Below are positions 30,404 through 40,030 of a stretch of DNA of 41,833 nt, in pieces. Below the pieces are notes generated by a model. That model was not told the DNA's origin. It was given only the letters and a program-made list of their open reading frames with translations, and ran no database searches. The stretch's first letter is position 1. Every line of letters starts with the position of its first letter. Source of the DNA: Pseudomonadota bacterium (GTDB lineage: Bacteria > Pseudomonadota > Gammaproteobacteria > Pseudomonadales > Pseudomonadaceae). The DNA lies in the NCBI GenBank assembly GCA_023431055.1, contig JAEYXX010000014.1, forward strand, positions 1-41,833, read 5' to 3'. The position numbers and the translations under genes were made by a program.

Positions 30404-32011
30404 ATGAAGAAAATCCTGCTGACGCTGCTTTGTCTCAGCGTGATCGGTTGCTCCAAAACCCGTGAGCCCGAGAAAACCGTCGACGTGCTGCTGATCGGCG
30501 CTGGCGTGATGAGCGCTACCCTCGGCACCTACCTCAACGAGCTGCAGCCGGACTGGAGCATCGAAATCTACGAGCGCCTCGACCGCGTCGCCGGCGAGAG
30601 CTCCAACGGCTGGAACAATGCCGGCACCGGCCACTCGGCCTTCTGCGAGCTGAACTACACCCCGGAAACCGCCGACGGTGGCATCGACATCAGCAAGGCC
30701 ATCGCCATCAACGAATCGTTCGAGATCTCCAAGCAGTTCTGGGCCACCCAGGTCGAGCGCGAGGTGCTGAGCAAGCCCACGAGCTTCATCAACATCACCC
30801 CGCACATGAGCTTCGTCTGGGGTGACGACAACGTCGAGTACCTGCGCAAGCGCCACGCCGCGCTGCAGCACAGCAACCTGTTCCGTGGCATGGAGTTCAC
30901 CGAAGATCACGCGCAGATCGCCCAGTGGGTGCCGCTGGTCATGCAAGGTCGCGATCCGCAGCAGAGGGTCGCCGCCACCCGTATGGCCATCGGCACCGAC
31001 GTCAACTTCGGCGAGATCACCCGTCAGCTGATCGACTCGCTGATCGGCAAGGAGCAGGCCAGCCTGCACCTGGAGCACGAAGTCCGCGATCTGCAGCGTA
31101 ATGAAGATGGCACCTGGCGCGTGATCGTCGCCGACCTGGCCAAGGACGGCGCCGAGCAGAGCATCAACGCGCGCTTCGTCTTTATCGGCGCTGGTGGTGG
31201 CGCGCTCAAGCTGCTGCAGAAATCCGGTATCGAAGAAGCCAAGGGCTACGCCGGTTTCCCGGTCGGCGGTCAGTTCCTGATGACGCGTAACCAGGACGTG
31301 GTTGCCCAGCACCTGGCCAAGGTCTACGGCAAGGCGTCGGTCGGCTCGCCGCCCATGTCCGTGCCGCACCTCGACACTCGCGTGATCGACGGCGAGAACG
31401 TGCTGCTGTTCGGCCCGTTCGCCACCTTCTCCACTAAGTACCTGAAGAACGGCTCGCTGCTCGACATGTTCAGCAGCATGACCACTGACAACTTCATGCC
31501 GATGGTCAACGCCGGCATGGACAACTGGTCGCTGAGCACCTACCTGATGGGTCAGCTGATGCTCAGCCAGGAAGACCGCATGGCCTCGCTGCGCGAGTAC
31601 TTCCCGGAGGCGCAGGACGCCGATTGGGAGCTGATCACTGCCGGCCAGCGCGTGCAGATCATCAAGAAGGATGCCGAGAAGGGCGGCGTGCTGCAGTTCG
31701 GCACCGAGGTGGTGACCTCGGCCGACGGCAGCATCAGCGCACTGCTGGGCGCCTCGCCGGGTGCTTCCACCGCTGCACCGATCATGCTGCACCTGATCGA
31801 GAAAGCCTTCGCCGACAAGGTCGCCACCCCTGAGTGGCAAGAGCGTCTGAAGGGGATCATCCCGTCCTACGGTCAGAAGCTGAACGACGACCTGGCACTG
31901 ACCAACCGCATCCGTCAGTGGAGCAGCGAGCGTCTCGAGCTGCAGCACATCGAAGTGGCGCCGGACGTGGAAATGGCCGCCGAGCCTGAGCCGGCTGCAG
32001 TCACCCTGTAA
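30404..32011 (+). CDS. mqo: Malate:quinone oxidoreductase with a lipoprotein-type N terminus
   Basis: A membrane-bound FAD enzyme that oxidises malate to oxaloacetate and reduces quinone in the TCA cycle; 535 residues. The FAD motif [19 protein letters not shown] is followed by [19 protein letters not shown], a signature of Mqo. [11 protein letters not shown] and [12 protein letters not shown] blocks complete the match. The N terminus [19 protein letters not shown] has a basic start, a hydrophobic core and a lipobox-like VIGC with Cys16, suggesting a signal-containing form; an exported lipidated Mqo would be unusual, since the FAD site is normally cytoplasmic. A terminator follows. Confidence 0.93.
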   Translation: MKKILLTLLCLSVIGCSKTREPEKTVDVLLIGAGVMSATLGTYLNELQPDWSIEIYERLDRVAGESSNGWNNAGTGHSAFCELNYTPETADGGIDISKAIAINESFEISKQFWATQVEREVLSKPTSFINITPHMSFVWGDDNVEYLRKRHAALQHSNLFRGMEFTEDHAQIAQWVPLVMQGRDPQQRVAATRMAIGTDVNFGEITRQLIDSLIGKEQASLHLEHEVRDLQRNEDGTWRVIVADLAKDGAEQSINARFVFIGAGGGALKLLQKSGIEEAKGYAGFPVGGQFLMTRNQDVVAQHLAKVYGKASVGSPPMSVPHLDTRVIDGENVLLFGPFATFSTKYLKNGSLLDMFSSMTTDNFMPMVNAGMDNWSLSTYLMGQLMLSQEDRMASLREYFPEAQDADWELITAGQRVQIIKKDAEKGGVLQFGTEVVTSADGSISALLGASPGASTAAPIMLHLIEKAFADKVATPEWQERLKGIIPSYGQKLNDDLALTNRIRQWSSERLELQHIEVAPDVEMAAEPEPAAVTL

Positions 32012-32031
32012 GGCTTCAACCGCTGTAAAAG

Positions 32032-32066
32032 AACCCGCCCTGCGTGATCGCAGTGCGGGTTTTTTA
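32032..32066 (+). terminator. Terminator of mqo
   Basis: Arms aacccgc and gcgggtt with an inner CTGCG/CGCAG helix, followed by TTTTTT at 32060-32065, begin about 20 nt after the mqo stop codon. Confidence 0.85.
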
Positions 32067-32098
32067 TTGGGTCGCTGACATTCGTAAGCTGAATATTT

Positions 32099-32156
32099 CG
32101 CGGCTGAAGCCGCTCCTACGGGACGGTGAATACCTGTAGGAGCGGCTTCAGCCGCG
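32099..32156. repeat. 21-bp inverted repeat between convergent genes
   Basis: A 21-bp arm starting cgcggctgaagccgctc (32099-32119) has its exact reverse complement at 32136-32156 with 16 nt between. Each arm also contains its own small palindrome (cggctgaagccg). It lies between mqo and the convergent protease gene and looks like a mobile REP-type pair. Confidence 0.85.
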
Positions 32157-32203
32157 ATGCTTTTCAAAGCCGCAGGCTTACATCCGAGCAAGGGCCGGAA
32201 TGA

Positions 32204-32917
32204 TCACTCCGTCAGCGTCATCAGGATATCGGCGTACCAGGTGCAGTTCAGGCCGAGGGCTTCGTCCTGATCCTCGTCACGCTCGCCAAGCAGTCGGGTG
32301 GAGTGAATACCCAGCAGGTGCCAGGGCAGCTCGCCGTCGACGCTGGCGCGCTTGACCACCGGCGCGCCGCTGATGCCGCGGTGGGTGCGGCCGTCTGTGA
32401 GGAAGTAGCCGAGCCCGTGGAAACGCAGACCGAAGGACGATGCCAGCCCGGCATGGCGCGCCACCGGCATGCGGTGCAGGGTGTCCTGAAAACCCAGCGG
32501 GAAACCCACCACCAGCAGCGTCGAGCCGATTTCCACATGCTCGTCAGCTTGCAGCAGGTGCTGCGGGGTGAAGGCCTGGTAAGCGCCGTTGTCGGGCAGG
32601 GCAGTCTGATCCAGCTCGATCACCGCCACGTCGATCTCGCCCGCGCCATCCATACCTTGCCGCCACAGGTGCTGGTCGCCGTCATACAGCGGGATGGAAA
32701 AGCTGACGGTGCTGGCCAGGTTGTCTGCGTCGGTATGCAGCTCGATCTGCAGGCTGTCCGGCTGATGGCCGCTCGGCTCGTCGAACATCACGTGACGGCT
32801 GGTGACGAGGAACAGCCGGTGATCCCGGCGGAAGAAGAAACCGCTGGCGTTGGTCAGTACCTGCCCAGTCGCCAGCGTGGTGATGCGTGCAGCACTCAAC
32901 ATCAGGGAATCGATCAT
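32204..32917 (-). CDS. Trypsin-like serine protease
   Basis: A 237-residue protein of the chymotrypsin/trypsin-like peptidase fold. The expected catalytic triad is visible: His42 in LVTSRHVMF, Asp96 in GEIDVAVIEL and Ser183 in RGISGAPVV, with the oxyanion GxSG. No signal peptide or membrane segment is apparent, so it may act in the cytoplasm, unlike DegP-type relatives; there is no PDZ domain. The substrate is unknown. It is convergent with mqo. Confidence 0.8.
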   Translation of the reverse strand: MIDSLMLSAARITTLATGQVLTNASGFFFRRDHRLFLVTSRHVMFDEPSGHQPDSLQIELHTDADNLASTVSFSIPLYDGDQHLWRQGMDGAGEIDVAVIELDQTALPDNGAYQAFTPQHLLQADEHVEIGSTLLVVGFPLGFQDTLHRMPVARHAGLASSFGLRFHGLGYFLTDGRTHRGISGAPVVKRASVDGELPWHLLGIHSTRLLGERDEDQDEALGLNCTWYADILMTLTE

Positions 32918-33090
32918 TGCCAGGGCCTCCTGCCGGTGTGTGGCTTATCGACTGACTGCCAAAACCGTGACAGGTTCGTCTGGTGGTAGCGAGTCTTCGC
33001 CATGGTGGATGTAAAAAGCGACAGCTACGCGCCCCGAGCCACCCTACGAGGCCGCCACCTGGCGTATGCACGTCATGCGCTAGTAGCCTC

Positions 33091-33146
33091 GTAGGGTGGG
33101 CTTCAGCCCACCACGATGCCAGCCCTTGGTGGGCTAAATCCCACCC
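33091..33146. repeat. REP-like palindrome downstream of plsB
   Basis: gtagggtgggcttcagccca with a complementary 'ggtgggctaaatcccaccc' copy forms an imperfect inverted pair. The left half is identical to the palindrome that heads each 130-bp tandem unit at 35941. The remainder of the 32918-33149 gap holds nothing else recognisable. Confidence 0.8.
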
Positions 33147-33149
33147 GCG

Positions 33150-35633
33150 TCATGCACTAGCCGGTTCGTCCTCGTTGCGATCCAGCGCCACCTGGCGGAT
33201 CGACAGGCGAATCTCCGCCGGCAGCACGCGCTTGGCGGCGCCTTCGGCCAGTTCGCTGAGCAGCGGATGATGGCTGAGCTTGCCGGCCTCGTCCTGGCGC
33301 AGCACGCCCTGGTCCAGCAGGCTCTGGATGAAGTGGCGGAACAGGCTCTTGTCGAAGAACTCAGGCGCGTTCAGGCCATGCAGGATCGACAGGCGCTGGG
33401 CCATGACCGTGCACAGGTCTTCCAGCTCCTCGGCGCTGATCGCGTTCTGCCCGGCGTTGAGCAGCAGGGCGATGGCCATGTAGAAGCGCTGCAGGGTCTG
33501 CGCCACCGAACGCGACAGCAGGGTCAGCAGTACGAACTGGCGCGAGCTCGGCGCCGGGCGCACGTACACGTCGCCCTCGACCTTGAGCAGGCCCTGCTCG
33601 ACGAAGGCCGCCAGCCACTGGTCGATCACGCCTTCCAGCTCGCTCTGCTCCCAGCGGATGAACAGCTCGGACTGTAGATACGGGTACAGCGCGCCGGCGT
33701 AGCGCAGGATCTGCTCGCGGCTGATCCGCGCGCTGCTCTGGAAGAAACTCGCCAGCAGCGCCGGCAGGGCAAAGATGTGCAGCACGTTGTTGCGGTAATA
33801 GGTCATCAGGACGGCGTTCTGCTCGTCCAGATAGAGAATCTTGCCCAGTGCATCCTTCTGCTCGGCCAGCAGATCCATGCCCTTGACGTGCTCGATCAGC
33901 GCCGCGCCGTCGCCTTCCGGCAATGTGGTGTGCGGCGAGTAGGGCACGGCGCGCAGCAATGCCAGGTACAGGTCGAGCACACGCGCCAGGGCGCGGTCGT
34001 CCAGGGCCAGCTTGCTGGTGGAAAGCAGCGCCAGGGCCACCAGGTTGACCGGGTTGATCGACGCCGCCTCGTTGAGGTGACGCGCCACGCGCTCGCCGAG
34101 GCGATTGGTGGTTTCATTGAGCCAGGCCGGGCGGTACTGCGGGCCCAGCTCCTGCTGGCGCCAATCCGGCTGCTGCTGGTCGAGAAACTCAGCCAGCTTG
34201 ATCGGCTCGCCGAAATTCACCGAGACCTGGCCGAAACGCTGCTTGAGCGCGCCGAGCACCTTGAACAGGTCGAAGATCGACTCCTTCTTCTTGCTCGCGC
34301 CACGCAACTCGCCCAGGTAGGTGCGGCCCTCCAGCACGCGCTCGTAGCCGATGTACACCGGCACGAAGACGATGGGCAGGCGATTGCTGCGCAGGAAGCT
34401 GCGCAGGGTGATGGCCAGCATGCCGGTCTTCGGCCGCAGCATGCGCCCGGTGCGCGAGCGTCCGCCTTCGACGAAGTATTCGACCGGGAAACCCTTGCTG
34501 AACAGGGTGTGCAGGTATTCGTTGAACACCGCCGTATACAGCGGGTTGCCCTTGAAGGTGCGACGCATGAAGAAAGCGCCGCCACGGCGCAGCAGGCCGC
34601 CGATCACCGGCATATTCAGATTGATGCCGGCGGCGATGTGCGGCGGCGTCAGGCCGTTGCGGAACAGCAGGTAGGACAGCAGCAGGTAGTCGATGTGGCT
34701 GCGGTGGCAGGGCACGTAGATCACCTCGTGGCCCTGGGCGATGTCGCGCACGCCTTCGACGTTGTGCACCTTGATGCCGTCGTAGATCTTGTTCCAGAAC
34801 CAGGAGAGCACCAGTTCGAGAAAGCGGATCACCGTATAGGTGTAGTCCGAGGCGATCTCGTTGCCATAGCGCAGCGCCTGGGCTTCGGCCTTCTCCAGGC
34901 TGATCTTCTCGCGCTCGGCTTCCTCGGCAATCGCCTGGCGCACCATCGGGTCGTGCACCAGGCCTTTGACCAGATTGCGCCGGTGCGACACGTCCGGGCC
35001 GATCACCGCCGCCTTCTGGTTGCGGAAGTGTACGCGCAGGATGCGGTGCACCATACGCAGGGTGCGTTCCTGGCCCTTGTCCTGCTCGACCAGCTCGCGC
35101 AGGTGAATCGGCGTGGAGAACTGCACGCGGGTCTTGCGCCCGAGAATCAGGATGCTGACCAGCCGGCGCAGGCGCCCGGTCACCGCCCAGCTATCGGCGA
35201 ATAGCAGTTTCCAGGGGCTGGTCTCGCGGTCCGGCGACTGCCCCCAGAACACGCTGACCGGTACGATCTGCGCGTCGTCCACGGCATGCTGGCCGAGGGC
35301 GGTGACCACGCGATCGAGGGTCGGCGAGATGCCGCGCTTGTCCTGACGGCCGAACCAGTCCGGCTCCGGCGTCAGGTAGAAGAAGGCGGCAGGCTCGATG
35401 TGTTCCCCGACCGCCACCGGCAATACCGGGCGTGGCAGGCCGGCCTTGGTGCATTCGCGGTCGACCACCGCCAGGTCGCTCACAGAGGGCTGCTGCAGCA
35501 CGTAGAACACCGGCTTGCTGCGGTCGAGCTTGAGGGTGAAGGCGGACTGGTTGATGGTTTCCGAGCGTACCCAGAGGTACAGCAGGCGGCGCAGTGCGCT
35601 GAAGGCCATGCGGCGGAAAGGGGAGCGGGTCAT
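33150..35633 (-). CDS. plsB: Glycerol-3-phosphate 1-O-acyltransferase
   Basis: An inner-membrane enzyme that transfers an acyl group to the 1-position of glycerol-3-phosphate, the first step of phospholipid synthesis. At 827 residues it has the normal PlsB length. The acyltransferase motif [12 protein letters not shown] (HX4D, His near residue 309) is followed by the substrate-binding EGGRSRTGR near 384 and the VPVYIGYE block. The start at 35633 gives [20 protein letters not shown], as expected for the family. It is transcribed alone. Confidence 0.95.
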   Translation of the reverse strand: MTRSPFRRMAFSALRRLLYLWVRSETINQSAFTLKLDRSKPVFYVLQQPSVSDLAVVDRECTKAGLPRPVLPVAVGEHIEPAAFFYLTPEPDWFGRQDKRGISPTLDRVVTALGQHAVDDAQIVPVSVFWGQSPDRETSPWKLLFADSWAVTGRLRRLVSILILGRKTRVQFSTPIHLRELVEQDKGQERTLRMVHRILRVHFRNQKAAVIGPDVSHRRNLVKGLVHDPMVRQAIAEEAEREKISLEKAEAQALRYGNEIASDYTYTVIRFLELVLSWFWNKIYDGIKVHNVEGVRDIAQGHEVIYVPCHRSHIDYLLLSYLLFRNGLTPPHIAAGINLNMPVIGGLLRRGGAFFMRRTFKGNPLYTAVFNEYLHTLFSKGFPVEYFVEGGRSRTGRMLRPKTGMLAITLRSFLRSNRLPIVFVPVYIGYERVLEGRTYLGELRGASKKKESIFDLFKVLGALKQRFGQVSVNFGEPIKLAEFLDQQQPDWRQQELGPQYRPAWLNETTNRLGERVARHLNEAASINPVNLVALALLSTSKLALDDRALARVLDLYLALLRAVPYSPHTTLPEGDGAALIEHVKGMDLLAEQKDALGKILYLDEQNAVLMTYYRNNVLHIFALPALLASFFQSSARISREQILRYAGALYPYLQSELFIRWEQSELEGVIDQWLAAFVEQGLLKVEGDVYVRPAPSSRQFVLLTLLSRSVAQTLQRFYMAIALLLNAGQNAISAEELEDLCTVMAQRLSILHGLNAPEFFDKSLFRHFIQSLLDQGVLRQDEAGKLSHHPLLSELAEGAAKRVLPAEIRLSIRQVALDRNEDEPASA

Positions 35634-35940
35634 ACGGACTCTTGAGCAGTTAAACGAGCGGATGCTCGGGAAGGGCGCTAGTGTGCCGCAAGCCGCCTCT
35701 GGCGGGCAAAAAACTCGTGCGTCCAGGCGGTCAGCCCGACCAGCATGTCTGCGGCGTATGACGAAAAAACGGTCGAAGACTCAACACCCGTTGAGCAACA
35801 GAACTGCAAACCGGGATTCTAGTTCCCGAACGGAATACCGAGTCAGCCCGTCCCCAATGCGCTGGTCGCTTCCTGCCGTGCTGGTTACGTGATGGGGCTC
35901 GCTCCTATAGATGTCCTCGTAGGGGCGCCCGGCTTCAATC
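35634..35940. other. Region upstream of plsB
   Basis: This stretch presumably holds the plsB promoter on the minus strand. A short plus-strand frame (ATG 35758, 44 codons, basic) has no ribosome site and no recognisable motif. I see nothing else definite before the tandem repeat at 35941. Confidence 0.5.
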
Positions 35941-36312
35941 GTAGGGTGGGCTTCAGCCCACCACCTGCAACAACGCGACCCCTCACGCCAACTTCATCAC
36001 CACCACACCAGCCGCGATCACCAAGCAGGCCAGCAGACGAATCGGCCGCAACGGCTCCCAGAGCGGTCGAGTAGGGTGGGCTTCAGCCCACCACCTGCAA
36101 CAACACGCCCCCTCACGCCAACTTCATCACCACCACACCGGCCGCGATCACCACGCACGCCACCAGGCGAATCGGCCGCAACGGCTCCCAGAGCGGTCGA
36201 GTAGGGTGGGCTTCAGCCCACCACCTGCAACAACGCGACCCCTCACGCCAACTTCATCACCACCACACCAGCCGCGATCACCAAGCAGGCCACCAGGCGA
36301 ATCGGCCGCAAC
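35941..36312. repeat. 130-bp tandem triplication including the 3' end of the EamA gene
   Basis: Copies begin at 35941, 36071 and 36201, an exact 130-bp period; the third copy matches to about 36312, where the gene body begins. Each unit starts with the REP-like palindrome gtagggtgggcttcagccca and carries the last roughly 25 codons of the EamA gene with its stop. The two outer copies are thus gene-less decoys of the gene's end. Copies differ by a few substitutions and the outer two share 'ggctcccagagcggtcga', absent from the real gene. Confidence 0.92.
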
Positions 36313-37085
36313 CCCTCCTTGAGCAGCACCATCCCCAGCAGTACGGCGAACACCACGCTGGTTTCGCGCAAGGCAGAGACCAGCGCCACCGGTGCCTGGG
36401 TCATGGCCCAGATGACGATGGTGTAGGCGGCCATCGACATCGCCCCTCCGGCCAGCCCTCCACGCCAGTGCGGGCCCAGCTGCAGAAAGGCGCGTGGCCC
36501 ACGGCTGATGGCCAATACAGCCGCCATCACCCCGCCGTTGACGGTGAACAGCCACAGCGAATAGCTCAGCGCATCGCCATTGGCGCGGGCACCCATGGCG
36601 TCGCTCAAGGTATAGCCGGCGATGAACAGTGCCGTCATCAACGCACAGGCCAGCATCGCCCCCTGTGGCGCCTTGTGCTGGCCCCCACGCAGGGCCATCA
36701 GCCAGATGCCCATCACCAGCACCAGCAGGCCCAGCAACTGCATCGTGCTCAGCCCGTCTTGCAAGAACAGCAGCGAGAGCAGGGCCACCATCAGCGGTGA
36801 GCTGCCTCGTGCAATCGGGTAGACCTGGCCCAGGTCGCCGTACTGGTAGGCGCGGGCGAGGAAGAAGTTGTAGCCGATATGCAGCAGCGCCGACAGCGCG
36901 ATCCATGGCCAGGCCGAAGCCTGCGGCAGGGCCACGAATGGCAAGGCGCAAAGCGCCACCAGCCCTGCACCTATCTGGATCAGCGTGGCGGTGAGGAAAC
37001 GGTCGAGACCGATCTTGAGCAGGGCGTTCCAGCCGGCATGCAGGGCGGCGGCGGCGATGACGGCGAGAAAGACCGTGGTTTCCAA
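36243..37085 (-). CDS. EamA/DMT-family membrane transporter
   Basis: A roughly 280-residue drug/metabolite transporter with ten expected membrane helices arranged as two EamA halves. Blocks include FLAVIAAAALHAGWNALLKIG at the start, ARAYQYGDLGQVYPIARGSSPL in the first half and ALVSALRETSVVFAVLLGM near the end. The substrate is unknown. The start codon appears to be TTG: the one at 37085 has AGAGG upstream and gives METTVFLAV, typical of the family; the TTG at 37106 is an alternative. Its final codons lie inside the tandem 130-bp repeat. Confidence 0.85.
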   Translation of the reverse strand: METTVFLAVIAAAALHAGWNALLKIGLDRFLTATLIQIGAGLVALCALPFVALPQASAWPWIALSALLHIGYNFFLARAYQYGDLGQVYPIARGSSPLMVALLSLLFLQDGLSTMQLLGLLVLVMGIWLMALRGGQHKAPQGAMLACALMTALFIAGYTLSDAMGARANGDALSYSLWLFTVNGGVMAAVLAISRGPRAFLQLGPHWRGGLAGGAMSMAAYTIVIWAMTQAPVALVSALRETSVVFAVLLGMVLLKEGLRPIRLVACLVIAAGVVVMKLA

Positions 37086-37226
37086 GAAGGGCCTCTGACT
37101 AGGCAATCAGGTGGTGCTGCTCGAAGCGCAGCAGCATCGCTGACGCCTGTGACAAAAAGAAGACTACCGGCTAGTCATGGGCTGCGTCGATGCAAGCGAA
37201 GGTACAGTGCCGCGAGCCAGCGCGTG

Positions 37227-37619
37227 TCAGGCCACGGCCTGTCGTCGCGCACTCAGCAGATAGAGCAGGGTGAACACGATAACCAGCACGTCCAGAACCA
37301 CCGCCGCAGCCGCCTTGGCCAGATACGCCTGACCGTGAACGATCAGCAGCGACACGAAGACGGCCTTGCTCAGCGCTGCAATCACGGCGCAGAGCGTCCG
37401 GTGTCGTGCGTTCAGCGCGCCGTAGATCAGCAGTACGCCCATCAGCCCGACCAGTGCCGACCAGCTGCGAATGACCAGAGATTGCAACTGCCCGTCGAAG
37501 GACGCGCCGAACATCGACTGCAGCGCCTCCTGCGGCGCGAACAGACCATAGAACATGGTGGCGGTAAGCACGCCGGACACCATCATCAACCATTTGAAAT
37601 GACGTGCGATAAGACCCAT
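37227..37619 (-). CDS. Small four-helix membrane protein
   Basis: A 130-residue protein that I cannot assign to a function. Four hydrophobic stretches are visible (LMMVSGVLTATMFYGLFA, SALVGLMGVLLIYGAL, AVIAALSKAVFVSLLIV, AVVLDVLVIVFTLLYLL), so it should be an inner-membrane protein. The ATG at 37619 has AGGAAG at good spacing; frames extending 10 residues further upstream lack a ribosome site. Confidence 0.75.
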   Translation of the reverse strand: MGLIARHFKWLMMVSGVLTATMFYGLFAPQEALQSMFGASFDGQLQSLVIRSWSALVGLMGVLLIYGALNARHRTLCAVIAALSKAVFVSLLIVHGQAYLAKAAAAVVLDVLVIVFTLLYLLSARRQAVA

Positions 37620-37787
37620 GGCGGGCTTCCTTTCCGGTGTTGGCGGCATGCAGCTTAGCCTTGAAACGAGTGCATCACCTGGGATGAAAGCAGCGGTCGG
37701 GTCATTGCACCTCAGGCGCCGGTACGCAGCTTCTATATCGTTGCAGGGCCTCTTCAGCGTGCCGGAGCGGCATTCCGGTACAGGTGT

Positions 37788-38393
37788 TCATGCATCGCTG
37801 AAATCGAAGTACAGGATGTTCGACCAGTTTCCAAGCCCGAGGCCGTAGAGGCTGGGCATCACGTCGTGCGCAGGGGGCGCCGGCTCGGGCGTGCGGCCGA
37901 ACAGCCTGGAAAGGAAACCAACGGGTTTGGGTGGCGCCACAGGAGGTGGCAGCAGGGATTGCAACGCCTGGTCCATTTCAGGCCCCAGATCATTCAATTC
38001 CGTCAGCAGCGCCAGGTTCTGCTCAAGAAGGGGCTCGTCACCCATGTCGAAAATTTCACCGTACTCCAGCACCAGGTACTGGTTCTGGCTTTCTGGTTTA
38101 TGCAGGAACTCGAGGGCTTCGGCAATCAGCGGCTGAGCTTCAGGCAGGTGTATTTGCGAGAGGAAGCCTTCAAGGTTCTTCACGCCACTGGCGTAATCAC
38201 CTATCAGGGCGATTTCCTCTGAGTTGTCCCAAATCGAGGAGGGGCAGGTACTCGGGGCGCCGGAGAGAAGAATCTTGAAAACGATGGGTATGTCGTAGTT
38301 CCACTCGGCAATACCAATCAGCTTGCGGCCGCTGGTCTTGGCGCTCGGCCCGGGAATGACATTGGTGGAGTAGAGATAGCTGCGGTTGGCCAA
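37788..38393 (-). CDS. DUF7822-like hypothetical protein
   Basis: A 201-residue acidic protein. The opening MANRSYLYSTNVIPG, together with GIAEWNYDIPIVFKILLSG and SSIWDNSEEIALIGDYASG, is a pattern I recall from uncharacterised pseudomonad proteins grouped as DUF7822; the assignment is from memory. There is no signal peptide, and a proline-rich linker near residues 150-170 precedes a short conserved-looking tail. It is the last of three same-strand genes, separated from the DUF695 gene by a strong hairpin. Such small acidic proteins sometimes act as immunity proteins, but nothing here proves that. Confidence 0.65.
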   Translation of the reverse strand: MANRSYLYSTNVIPGPSAKTSGRKLIGIAEWNYDIPIVFKILLSGAPSTCPSSIWDNSEEIALIGDYASGVKNLEGFLSQIHLPEAQPLIAEALEFLHKPESQNQYLVLEYGEIFDMGDEPLLEQNLALLTELNDLGPEMDQALQSLLPPPVAPPKPVGFLSRLFGRTPEPAPPAHDVMPSLYGLGLGNWSNILYFDFSDA

Positions 38394-38448
38394 GGTGCTC
38401 GTTCCGATGTTTGTGATGTGGGGGCAAGATCGCGCCAGGAAAGGTGGC

Positions 38449-38480
38449 GAGCCGGTTGCCCTTCGTCATGCAACCGGCTC
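38449..38480 (-). terminator. Hairpin between the DUF695 and DUF7822-like genes
   Basis: Perfect 11-bp arms gagccggttgc (38449-38459) and gcaaccggctc (38470-38480) enclose a 10-nt loop. No T run follows, so it may be an mRNA-stabilising or REP-type hairpin rather than a true terminator. Confidence 0.5.
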
Positions 38481-38500
38481 CGGGGCGGGTGCGGGCAGGC

Positions 38501-38989
38501 TCAGTGCACGGTGCTCATGCTCTGGTGCAGCTTGGCCAGGTCGCTCCAGTCGCGGTCTTCGTAGAAGTTGATCTCGATGGGGTAGACCGGATGATCGCTC
38601 AGCGCCTCGTTGACGTTGGCCATGAAGGCTTCGCGGTCCGCGATGTAATAGACGAATTCCTTCAGACCGTTGCCGGTTGCCGTGTAGGCATCCAGATAGA
38701 GCGTGCCGTTGCCGCCTATCGTTTCCAGCCCATCCTCGAGCCTGATCATTTCCTTGTTGATCTGCGCCGGCGGCAAACCGTTGTTTCCGGACGCCTCGTA
38801 CTTCCAGGAAATGACCGTAAGCCAAGGCATTTTCTGCTGGATGTTCAGGGGCGGAGCGTCGGCGATGAATTTATAGATGATCGGTTTGCCTTCGACCGTT
38901 GCCTTGGCGACTGACCAGATGCGTTCTGTGGATGCCATGGAAGATGCTCCCGCTAAAAAGAAACACAACAGAAAGAGGGCGATTCTCAT
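38501..38989 (-). CDS. Exported DUF695-domain protein
   Basis: A 162-residue protein with a signal peptide (MRIALFLLCFFLAGASSMAS). The mature part shows the DUF695 pattern: W near the start (ERIWSVAKATVEGKPIIYKF), the PWLTVISWKYEASGNNGLP block, and FVYYIADREAFMANVNEAL. DUF695 function is unknown. It lies 55 bp after the TPR gene and probably belongs to the same transcript. Confidence 0.72.
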   Translation of the reverse strand: MRIALFLLCFFLAGASSMASTERIWSVAKATVEGKPIIYKFIADAPPLNIQQKMPWLTVISWKYEASGNNGLPPAQINKEMIRLEDGLETIGGNGTLYLDAYTATGNGLKEFVYYIADREAFMANVNEALSDHPVYPIEINFYEDRDWSDLAKLHQSMSTVH

Positions 38990-39044
38990 GATGTTCGGTC
39001 ATGCCATTGAAGTGAAGCGGTGGGCAACCTCCTAAGCTGATTGG

Positions 39045-39593
39045 CTATAGATATTTGAGCGTGACATTCAGCTTCTTGTGGCAATCCAGCGTTTGCGGAT
39101 CCTGCTCACCCAGCTGTTTGGTGAAGATGCCACAGGCGATCTGCAGATGCTCGTTGGCCTTCTGGTATTGCCTGGACCGAATCATCGCCCAGCCCAGGTT
39201 GCCATTGGCGATGCCGATATTCAGATGTTCGGCCGGGTAGTGCCGCTCGTCTACTTGCAGCGCTTTGCGAAGTGATTCCAGACCTTTCCGAAATTGACCA
39301 TCGAAGACGTAGGCCTGGCCGAGGTAAGTCCAGCGGCCGCCGAGGTAGGGATCATCGGGATCGAGGTTCCGGTCGATATCCAGTGCGGTCCGGAAATAGG
39401 GAATCGCCGCCTTGTAATCCTGGCCTTCCAGCAGGCGTACGCCGATCTCGTGGCTCAGAAAGGCGAGCGATTGCTTGTGCAGGTAATCGTCGGTTTTCTC
39501 CTGGTGGTAGCGCCCGATCAGCCGCTCCAGCGCTTCGTCGGCCGAAGCCCAATGGGGCAGCAGGCAGATCAGGAAAAGTATCACTACGCGCAT
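39045..39593 (-). CDS. Exported TPR-repeat protein
   Basis: A 182-residue protein with a signal peptide (MRVVILFLICLLPHWASAD) followed by three or four tetratricopeptide-type helical pairs: GVRLLEGQDYKAAIPYFRTA, LGQAYVFDGQFRKGLESLRK and LGWAMIRSRQYQKANEHLQI. TPRs bind partner proteins; the partner is unknown, but the following exported DUF695 protein is an obvious candidate. It is the first gene of the minus-strand trio, bordering the compositionally foreign end of the window. Confidence 0.78.
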   Translation of the reverse strand: MRVVILFLICLLPHWASADEALERLIGRYHQEKTDDYLHKQSLAFLSHEIGVRLLEGQDYKAAIPYFRTALDIDRNLDPDDPYLGGRWTYLGQAYVFDGQFRKGLESLRKALQVDERHYPAEHLNIGIANGNLGWAMIRSRQYQKANEHLQIACGIFTKQLGEQDPQTLDCHKKLNVTLKYL

Positions 39594-39949
39594 GCATCAT
39601 CCTTTTGCATAACCAAACGACCAAGCCGCAACAGACGGTGCGGTTGCCAGGTGGTATGGGTAGGAAGCTATTCCATTTCCAAGGGTTATGTCCACGCCGA
39701 CGACGCCGCGTTTCACACCCCGCTGTCGCCCGGGTTGCCTGCGAAGTTCGAGGCTCGGCACTCAAGTGTTTCTGAATCGTCGCAGTTCTCGGCTGTGGTG
39801 AATCGCGAAGCGCTCGGAACAGGCGAGCCCTGCAGCGGAGCAAGGCCGATAACAATGATGATCCCCGTGATCGATTGAACGCTTGGCCCCCGCTGCGCGA
39901 ACTACAGAATGGCCAGGGCGTGAACGTCCACAACAGGCCGGATATACGA
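39594..39949. other. Non-coding or decayed region left of the cassette-like block
   Basis: This stretch includes the TPR gene's promoter region. A plus-strand frame from GTG 39651 to 39878 gives a 75-residue peptide ending RPITMMIPVID that looks protein-like but has no ribosome site or family match; it could be the tail of a lost gene. Base composition is still fairly GC-rich, in contrast to what follows. Confidence 0.35.
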
Positions 39950-40030
39950 ATGCAACCGCGCTGACGATAGGTGCAAAAGCAAAGCTTTGCTCACTGCTTG
40001 TGGGGAGAGTCCATATACCACTAGTTAGGC
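39950..40030 (-). repeat. attC-like site 1 (weak)
   Basis: Read on the minus strand it opens with a perfect core GCCTAAC (40030-40024), immediately before the stop codon of the preceding gene, and ends near GTTGCAT (39956-39950), one mismatch from GTTRRRY. An inner palindrome AGCAAAGCTTTGCT supplies a stem. Pairing between the outer halves is poor, so this could be a degenerate end site or a coincidence. Confidence 0.4.
39999..40014 (+). repeat. Left copy of a 16-bp inverted repeat bracketing the cassette-like block
   Basis: TGTGGGGAGAGTCCAT here is the exact reverse complement of 41758-41773. The pair encloses 1,775 bp holding all the AT-rich genes at the window's end. Confidence 0.85.

Noticed and set aside
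30086..32191. A 701-codon open frame on the minus strand opposite mqo
   Set aside because: The plus strand encodes a clear Mqo; long antisense frames are common in GC-rich DNA with strong codon bias. The antisense protein has no recognisable motif.
33777..35204. A 475-codon plus-strand frame opposite plsB
   Set aside because: It is antisense to an unmistakable PlsB, and the composition is typical of shadow frames.
35941..36312. CRISPR array
   Set aside because: Only three units, each 130 bp with no unique spacers; the repeat is a tandem duplication of a gene end.
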